The notes below the pieces were generated by a model. The model was not told the DNA's origin. It ran no database searches and saw nothing but the letters and a program-made list of their open reading frames with translations. A stretch of 11,394 nt of DNA, taken from the NCBI GenBank assembly GCA_035529435.1, contig DATKWS010000014.1:1-11394 (forward strand). Reading direction: 5' to 3'. Source of the stretch: DATKWS01 sp035529435. Lineage in GTDB: Bacteria; Krumholzibacteriota; Krumholzibacteriia; Krumholzibacteriales; Krumholzibacteriaceae. The translations under genes and the position numbers were made by a program. Numbering within the stretch: the first letter of the stretch is position 1; each line of letters starts with the position of its first letter. Shown piece by piece: positions 6,381 through 11,394 of the stretch.

Positions 6381-6599
6381 ATGTCTCTGGCGTACCGAAA
6401 GGTCGATTCCCTGCTCTCGGCGGATGCCGGGGGGGAGGTGCGCGAGGGGGACTGCCTTCTCCTTGAGCTGGGTGCGACGCCGCGCGAGGGGGAGCTCACG
6501 CTGGTCAGGCGGGGAAAGGCCGAGGCGGTATGCCGCTGGAATCGCGGATGCGGCGGCGAGGTGGTGGGGGTGGTGGTCGGGGTGAAACGGCGGTTGTAA
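6381..6599 (+). CDS. 72-residue degenerate half-LexA/UmuD'-like protein
   Basis: This small ORF lies between lexA and the polymerase, with AGGAG (6371-6375) five bases before its ATG. Residues 23-52 (GDCLLLE, PREGELTLVRRG, EAVCR) align with a single gap to LexA 128-158 (GDLIVVE, VENGAMAVVLLRG, ATVKR). The ending EVVGVVVGVKRR (60-71) matches LexA EVRGVVVGLLRR (186-197). It therefore looks like the C-terminal half of an S24 peptidase fold, without DNA-binding domain or Ala-Gly cleavage site. The position of the catalytic Lys is Cys51. A Ser10 in VDSLL could correspond to the nucleophile only with a three-residue insertion. Self-cleavage is not expected. UmuD', a truncated S24 protein, is a subunit of Pol V, so an accessory role with the neighbouring polymerase is plausible but inferred. 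It occupies the slot of imuA in classical cassettes. It could alternatively be a decaying lexA duplicate. Confidence 0.65.
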   Translation: MSLAYRKVDSLLSADAGGEVREGDCLLLELGATPREGELTLVRRGKAEAVCRWNRGCGGEVVGVVVGVKRRL

Positions 6600-6631
6600 C
6601 GGGTAACGCCGCGGGTGGCGCCGGATGGGGT

Positions 6632-6666
6632 CCCCACCGCGCGGAGCGACAGCGAGCACGGTGGGG
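6632..6666. repeat. intercistronic inverted repeat (hairpin)
   Basis: CCCCACCG (6632-6639) and CGGTGGGG (6659-6666) form a perfect 8-bp stem with a 19-base loop containing GAGCGACAGCGAG. There is no T-run, so it is not an intrinsic terminator. It lies in the 162-base gap before the polymerase gene. It could be an RNA-processing or stability element, or a REP-like dispersed repeat. Confidence 0.55.
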
Positions 6667-6761
6667 TGAGCCGGCGTCAGGACCCGCGGCGGGGCATTGA
6701 GCAATTGAAAACTACGGCGCGGTTCGCGCGGGGGGCGGCGCCGGCGATGGGGGGACGACCG

Positions 6762-7970
6762 ATGGAACGGGAGATCCTGCACGTCAACACGGACGACTTC
6801 TACGCGTCGCTGCTGCGCCTGCGCGACCCCGCGCTCCGGGGAAGAGCGGTCGTGGTCGCCGGGCCCGCGCCGCGCGGGATGGTGTTCTCGGCCTCGTACG
6901 AGGCCCGCAGCGACGGTGTCCGGCGCGGGATGACCGTCTCGGCGGCGAGGCGTCTCTCTTCGAGTGGGGTGTTTTGTCCGCCCGACTGGGGGCTGTTCCG
7001 CCGGGCCTCCGGCGTCATCTTTCGGATTCTCCGGAGCTTCAGCCCGCTCGTCGAGCAAAGCGGGCTCGACGAGGGGTACCTCGACTACACGGGGTGCGGC
7101 AGGCTGTTCGGCCACGTGCTCGATGCGGGAACGCGGATCAAGAACGAGATCCTCCGCGAGACGGGCCTCCAGGTCTCTCTGGGGGTGGCCTCGAGCAAGC
7201 TCGTGAGCCATGTCGCCTCGCGCACAGCGAAGCGCGCGCACCTCGTCGATATCTACCCCGGCTGCGAACGGCCGTTTCTCGCTCCGGTGCCGATCGACCG
7301 GTTTCCTCCCGTCGGCGAGCGCCGCGCCGCGGTGCTCCGGGAACTCGGTATCGCGCGGGTGGGGGACATTCTCCTCTTTCCCGAGGAGGTTCTCGCGGCG
7401 TGCTTCGGGTCGTGGGGGCGGCGGCTCTACCGGGGCGCGATGGGGGAGGACGCCGCGTCGGTGCGGATCCACTCCGCTCCGGACGAGCGCTTCACCGTGG
7501 AGGAGGTGCTCGAGCCGGACCGGGTCCGCCGCGATCTGCTCGAATCGGTTCTCTACCGCCTCGCCGAGCGGCTCGGGGAGCGCCTGCGGGCAGAGCGGGT
7601 GCGCGCGGGATCGGTTGCCCTCGAGATCCGTTACGCGGATGGGATGCGTGCCGGCGGCACCGCGAAGTCCGCACCCCCGGCGTCGGACGACCTGCTCCTC
7701 TTCAAGACGGCGCGGGGGGTGCTCGCGCGTATCTTTACGCGGCGCGTCCGCGTGCGGCGCATCCTTCTCTCGGCGCGGCGCCTGGAGCCGGAGCCCGTCC
7801 AGCTCGAGATGTTCGTGGAGGGGGACGGCGTGCGTGTAGAGCGGATGCGACGTCTGCACGGCGCGCTCGACCGGCTTCGCTCACGCTTTCCCGCTGGGGT
7901 GGCCCCCGCATTCGGGCGGGCGATCCCCGGACGGGCGGCGGCGCGCGGCGGACCTCGATCTTCGGCGTGA
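6762..7970 (+). CDS. Y-family DNA polymerase, DinB/ImuB-like
   Basis: The 402-residue protein aligns with DNA polymerase IV: palm start ILHVNTDDFYASL (5-17), YEARSDGVRRGM (46-57), catalytic GLDEGYLD (101-108, Asp103-Glu104), SKLVSHVAS (145-153), helix-hairpin-helix PIDRFPPVGERRAAVLREL (177-195) and a little-finger domain from about 240. QLEMF (347-351) fits the beta-clamp binding motif (QLxLF) seen in ImuB and Pol IV. Asn9 replaces the first metal-binding Asp (Asp8 of E. coli DinB), while Asp103-Glu104 are kept, so catalysis may be weakened or lost. ImuB proteins are inactive polymerases that bridge clamp and DnaE2; this protein looks intermediate. ATG at 6762 is chosen because GGGGGGA lies six bases upstream and the conserved fold begins at once; the open frame extends to 6615 through the hairpin. 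dnaE2 follows within 34 bases. Confidence 0.9.
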   Translation: MEREILHVNTDDFYASLLRLRDPALRGRAVVVAGPAPRGMVFSASYEARSDGVRRGMTVSAARRLSSSGVFCPPDWGLFRRASGVIFRILRSFSPLVEQSGLDEGYLDYTGCGRLFGHVLDAGTRIKNEILRETGLQVSLGVASSKLVSHVASRTAKRAHLVDIYPGCERPFLAPVPIDRFPPVGERRAAVLRELGIARVGDILLFPEEVLAACFGSWGRRLYRGAMGEDAASVRIHSAPDERFTVEEVLEPDRVRRDLLESVLYRLAERLGERLRAERVRAGSVALEIRYADGMRAGGTAKSAPPASDDLLLFKTARGVLARIFTRRVRVRRILLSARRLEPEPVQLEMFVEGDGVRVERMRRLHGALDRLRSRFPAGVAPAFGRAIPGRAAARGGPRSSA

Positions 7971-8004
7971 CCGGCGCGTGGAAGTACGCGTGGAGGTACG
8001 CGGG

Positions 8005-11000
8005 GTGAGTTTCGTTCATCTCCATGTTCATTCGAATTTTTCCCTCCTTGCGGGGACCCGCCCCGTCGAGGATCTCGTGAAGGCAGCCGCTGCGGCGGGG
8101 ATGCCCGCCATCGCTCTCACCGATACCGACGGGTTGTACGCCGCCGTCCCGTTCCGGCGGGCATGCCGGGAGTCGGGGGTGCGTCCCATCTACGGTGTGG
8201 AACTGACCGGCCCGTGGGACGGGGAGGCCGGTGCCGCCCGGGCGGTGCTCCTCGCGCGTACGATCGAGGGGTACCGCGAGATATCGCGTATCGTGACGGC
8301 GCGCCACCTCGACGATGATTTCTCGCTCTCCGGGGCGCTGGAGGCGGCCTCCGAAAACATCTATATGCTGAGCGGCGACGAGCGTGTGCTCGGGCGGCTG
8401 CGGGGAAAAAAGAATCTCCGCGCGGCGCTTCCCGTCGCCCCGGGGCGGGAATGGGACCGGGCCCGGTGGCGCCTGAGCCGCCTCGCGGACCGGCTCGGGA
8501 TTCGCACCACCGCGGCGGGGGCGGTTTTCTTTATAGACGCCCGCGAGCATTTCGTTCACCGCGTGCTGACGGCGATACGCACGCGCACGACGGTCGGCAC
8601 GCTCCCCGCCGGAGCGGTGGCCCCGCCAGCGGCATGGTTCCATTCCCCGGAGAGCGTGGAGCGCACATTTCGTGATGATCCGGCATCGCTGGCCGCGACG
8701 CGCGAGATCGCCGGCGACTGCCGCGTCGAGCTCGATCTCGACTCGCCGAGGCTGCCGGCATTCCCGCTGCCGCCCGGCGAGAGCGCGGTATCCTTTCTCA
8801 GGCGGATCGCCATGAAGGGGCTGCGGGAGCGTCTGGATGGGCCACGGATGGAACGCAGTTATGCGACGGACGGCGACGGACCGCGGAGCGGTTCCGGCGC
8901 CAGCGGCGACGAAGCGGCCGACCTCGGACGCGCCGCCGGGGGGGACGGGCCCGCGGACGAATACCATCGCGCGCTCGACACCCTCCGGTACGAGCTCACG
9001 GTGGTGGAGCGCAAGGGACTCGCCGGCTATTTTCTCATCTGCTGGGACATCGTCCGCTTCGCCCGGAGCCGCGGTATGCGCTCTCTCGGCCGGGGCTCGG
9101 CGGGGAACAGCCTCCTCTCGTATGCGCTCGGCATCACCCACGTCAATCCCCTCCGGCACAATCTTTTCTTCGAGCGGTTCCTCAACCCCGCGCGCGAACA
9201 GCCCCCCGATTTCGACATCGACTTCGCGACGGACGACCGCGAGGAGGTGCTGCGGTACATCTTCCGCCGGTACGGCCGCTCGCACGTCGCCATGATCGGG
9301 ACCTACTGCACGATGCGGGCCCGGGCGGCGCTCCGCGAGACGGTCAAGGCCCTCGGCATACCGGAGGGGGAAGTGGCGCCGTTCATACGGCGCATCCCCT
9401 TCCACGCATCGATCGACCACCTCGCCGAGGTCTGCGCCGTTTCGCCGGCCGCCGCCGACATTCCCCTCGACCGGGAGCCGCTCAGCACGCTGCTGCCGCT
9501 CGCCGTGAAGATTGGGGGATTTCCCCGGCACATGGGGACGCACCCGTGCGGGCTCGTGATCTCCCCGGCGCCGATCACCGATCTCGTCCCGCTCCAGCGG
9601 GGCGACAAGGGGTACGAGATAACGCAGTGGTCGATGCACGAGGTCGAGGAGGCCGGGCTCGTCAAGGTCGATATCATCGGTCAGAAGGGGCTCGCCGTCA
9701 TCGGGGAGGCGGCGGCGATGGCGGCGGAAAACAAGGGGCGCCCCCTCCATCCGGAGCGGATCGACTATGTGAACGATCCCGAAACGAAGCGGGCGCTGCG
9801 GGAGGGGCGCACCGAGGGATGCTTCTACATCGAGTCCCCCGTGATGGTGCAGCTGATCCGCCAGGCGCGGTGCGACGATTTCGAGGTCCTGACGGCCCTC
9901 TCATCGATCATCCGCCCCGGCGTCTCGAGCTACGGGGGGAAGCGGAGCTACCTGCACCGCCACCTCGGGCTCGAACCGGTCGAGGCGGTCCATCCGGCGG
10001 TGGGGGAAGTCCTCCGCGACACCTACGGGTGCCTGATATACCAGGAGCAGGTGATCCGTATCGCCGTCGCCGTCGCCGGAATGAGTTACACCGAGGCGGA
10101 CGGCCTGCGGCGCTGCATGTCTTTCAAGAGGAAGAGGGACGAGACGATGAACGGCTACCGCGCATCGTTCATGCGCGGCGCGCGGGAACGCGGTGTTCCA
10201 CCCGGTACGGCGCAAGAGATATTCCGCCAGATCTCATCCTTCGCGGGGTACGCGTTCTGCAAGGCGCATTCGGCCTCCTTCGCGCTGGAGTCGTTCGAGA
10301 GCGTCTACTGGAAGGCGCACTACCCCGCCGAGTTCATGGCGGCGGTTCTCTCGAACGGGGGCGGCTACTACTCGCAGGAGGAGTACCTCGAGGAGGCGCG
10401 ACGGATGGGACTCACGATCCTGCCGCCGTGCGTGAACCGCAGCCGCATCCGGCACCACGGGCGGGGGCGCGAGCTCCTGATCGGCCTCATGCAGGTGAAG
10501 GGGCTCACCGCGGAGACGGCGGGGCGGATCGTGGCGGGCCGCCCCTACGGATCGCTGGAGGAGTTTCTGACAGCGGTCCCCGCCGCGCGGGACGAGGTGG
10601 AGAATCTCATCCGGTGCGGCGCCATGGCCTCGTTCGGGCGCTCGCGCCCCGAGCTTCTCTGGGAGCTCCGCTGCCTCCTTGCAGGCGACAACGGCGATGG
10701 AACCGCAATTGACCCGGCGGGCCTCGTTGGAAAGATACCGGCGATCCCCGACTATGACCTCTCGCGGGGCCTCGCCCTTGATCGGGAGATCCTCGGGCTC
10801 ACCGTTTGTGCGCACCCGCTCGCGATGTTCCGCCGGGAGCTCTCGTCCCTCGGGCGCCGTCACGCGCTGGTACGCTCGGCGGATCTCGCCCGGCACGTGG
10901 GCCGTGATGTGGCGCTGGTGGGCTGGAGGGTCACGGCCAAGCCGACACGCACGGCGGACAGCGGGGAACAGATGATCTTCGTCACCTTCTCCGACCGGTG

Positions 11001-11166
11001 GGGTCGCTTCGAGGCAATTTTCTTTCCCGAGGTGTACCGCCGTACGGCACGCGAGCTGGTCCGGGGCCGGGGCCCCTTCGTGATCAGGGGACGTGTGGAA
11101 AGCGAGCTCGGTGTGGAGAGCCTCGTCGCACGGGACCTGCATCTCGCGGGGCGGCGGCTTCAATAG
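8005..11166 (+). CDS. dnaE2: error-prone DNA polymerase III alpha subunit, DnaE2 type
   Basis: This 1053-residue C-family polymerase begins with a PHP domain (HLHVHS, 5-10). The palm carries PDFDIDF (401-407; Asp404, Asp406) and VKVDIIG (554-560; Asp556), matching E. coli Asp401, Asp403 and Asp555, so the triad is intact. SLGRGSAGNSLLSYALGIT is the conserved segment before the palm. Helix-hairpin-helix repeats lie near 823-850 and an OB domain near 968-1010; there is no tau-binding tail. Length and the lexA/Y-polymerase neighbours indicate DnaE2, which performs mutagenic lesion bypass, rather than replicative DnaE1. The GTG at 8005 is preferred to the GTG at 7978 because GGAGG (7992-7996) lies eight bases before it and the PHP motif follows directly. 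PHP metal ligands seem incomplete: LTDTDG (38-43) lacks the usual His after Asp, and RAVLLA (79-84) lacks His. A Gly/Asp/Ser-rich insert spans about 278-316. Confidence 0.95.
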   Translation: MSFVHLHVHSNFSLLAGTRPVEDLVKAAAAAGMPAIALTDTDGLYAAVPFRRACRESGVRPIYGVELTGPWDGEAGAARAVLLARTIEGYREISRIVTARHLDDDFSLSGALEAASENIYMLSGDERVLGRLRGKKNLRAALPVAPGREWDRARWRLSRLADRLGIRTTAAGAVFFIDAREHFVHRVLTAIRTRTTVGTLPAGAVAPPAAWFHSPESVERTFRDDPASLAATREIAGDCRVELDLDSPRLPAFPLPPGESAVSFLRRIAMKGLRERLDGPRMERSYATDGDGPRSGSGASGDEAADLGRAAGGDGPADEYHRALDTLRYELTVVERKGLAGYFLICWDIVRFARSRGMRSLGRGSAGNSLLSYALGITHVNPLRHNLFFERFLNPAREQPPDFDIDFATDDREEVLRYIFRRYGRSHVAMIGTYCTMRARAALRETVKALGIPEGEVAPFIRRIPFHASIDHLAEVCAVSPAAADIPLDREPLSTLLPLAVKIGGFPRHMGTHPCGLVISPAPITDLVPLQRGDKGYEITQWSMHEVEEAGLVKVDIIGQKGLAVIGEAAAMAAENKGRPLHPERIDYVNDPETKRALREGRTEGCFYIESPVMVQLIRQARCDDFEVLTALSSIIRPGVSSYGGKRSYLHRHLGLEPVEAVHPAVGEVLRDTYGCLIYQEQVIRIAVAVAGMSYTEADGLRRCMSFKRKRDETMNGYRASFMRGARERGVPPGTAQEIFRQISSFAGYAFCKAHSASFALESFESVYWKAHYPAEFMAAVLSNGGGYYSQEEYLEEARRMGLTILPPCVNRSRIRHHGRGRELLIGLMQVKGLTAETAGRIVAGRPYGSLEEFLTAVPAARDEVENLIRCGAMASFGRSRPELLWELRCLLAGDNGDGTAIDPAGLVGKIPAIPDYDLSRGLALDREILGLTVCAHPLAMFRRELSSLGRRHALVRSADLARHVGRDVALVGWRVTAKPTRTADSGEQMIFVTFSDRWGRFEAIFFPEVYRRTARELVRGRGPFVIRGRVESELGVESLVARDLHLAGRRLQ

Positions 11167-11193
11167 GTCGAGGGGGGGTAAGCGGGGTGGTAT

Positions 11194-11394
11194 TCAGCTC
11201 GAATCGCATACCTCCTTTATCACCTTGAGGAGATCGACCATCTTGTAGGGTTTCTGGATGAAGCGGTATCCCTTTTTCTGTATGAGATCCCACTGTGATT
11301 TCGGCGCCGCGTAGCCGCTGCTCAGGATCACCTTGAGGTCGGGATCGCGCGAGAGGAGTTCCTCGATGAGCTGGATTCCGCTTCTTCCCGGCAG
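11194..11394 (-). CDS. response-regulator receiver domain protein, C-terminal fragment
   Basis: The minus strand reads open from the window edge to a TGA at 11196-11194, giving the last 66 residues. LPGRSGIQLIEELL (1-14) follows the usual phospho-acceptor loop. VILSSGY (22-28) holds the conserved Ser/Thr switch residue, and FIQKPYKMVDLLKVI (45-59) contains the conserved Lys-Pro pair. The protein ends right after the last receiver helix, so the receiver is C-terminal: most likely a hybrid histidine kinase, less likely a stand-alone CheY-like protein. The phosphorylated Asp and any kinase domains are outside the window. It converges on dnaE2, with 27 bases between the stop codons and no obvious terminator. 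Confidence 0.85.
   Translation of the reverse strand: MPGRSGIQLIEELLSRDPDLKVILSSGYAAPKSQWDLIQKKGYRFIQKPYKMVDLLKVIKEVCDSS

Noticed and set aside
6615..6761. Upstream start for the Y-family polymerase
   Set aside because: The extension is Arg/Gly-rich, crosses a hairpin and shows no conserved sequence; the palm fold starts at 6762.
6264..7859. 531-codon minus-strand ORF over the polymerase
   Set aside because: Pro/Arg/His-rich antisense shadow of the Y-family polymerase gene.
7735..9750. 671-codon minus-strand ORF over dnaE2
   Set aside because: Antisense shadow of dnaE2 caused by high GC; no domain pattern recognised.
9546..10712. 388-codon plus-strand ORF inside dnaE2
   Set aside because: Out-of-frame shadow with Arg/Gly/Pro-rich composition.
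1..11394. tRNA, rRNA, CRISPR array, transposase or toxin-antitoxin system
   Set aside because: No cloverleaf, rRNA core, regularly spaced repeats, transposase motifs or paired toxin-antitoxin ORFs were seen on either strand.

Overview
The window comes from a mostly high-GC bacterial chromosome. No rRNA, tRNA, CRISPR array or intact mobile element was seen. The lineage cannot be fixed from sequence alone. A cysteine-rich secreted protein of a type I associate with Eisenbacteria/Krumholzibacteria-like (FCB-related) genomes, together with a Bacillus-like LexA helix-turn-helix, hints at a little-cultivated lineage, but this is a weak inference.

Layout. Positions 1-527 (minus) hold the start of a TolB-like beta-propeller protein in visibly AT-richer DNA, followed by about 570 bases without a convincing gene. 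These contain a tandem direct repeat (902-947) and a promoter for the next gene. At 1101-2417 lies an OFA-family MFS carboxylate transporter, closed by a clear Rho-independent terminator. A perfect TATAAT box and a foldable leader precede a sugar-phosphate nucleotidyltransferase (2688-3434), which is followed by folE, GTP cyclohydrolase I (3567-4127). A 49-residue zinc-ribbon protein sits on the minus strand (4247-4396). Divergent from it, behind a strong extended -10 promoter, is a secreted cysteine-rich protein of unknown function (4700-5272).

The main feature is an SOS mutagenesis cassette, all on the plus strand from 5674 to 11166: lexA, a 72-residue ORF, a Y-family DNA polymerase and dnaE2 (error-prone PolIII alpha). 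It resembles the known lexA-imuA-imuB-dnaE2 cassettes, with two differences. No RecA-like imuA is present; its place is taken by a tiny protein that aligns to the C-terminal half of LexA/UmuD but has Cys where the catalytic Lys should be. The polymerase has Asn at the position of the first catalytic Asp while keeping the Asp-Glu pair and a QLEMF clamp-binding motif. In known cassettes LexA represses the genes, ImuB acts mainly as a clamp-binding scaffold, and DnaE2 performs error-prone lesion bypass; the same division of labour is inferred here. The window ends with the C-terminus of a response-regulator receiver domain on the minus strand (11194-11394), convergent with dnaE2.
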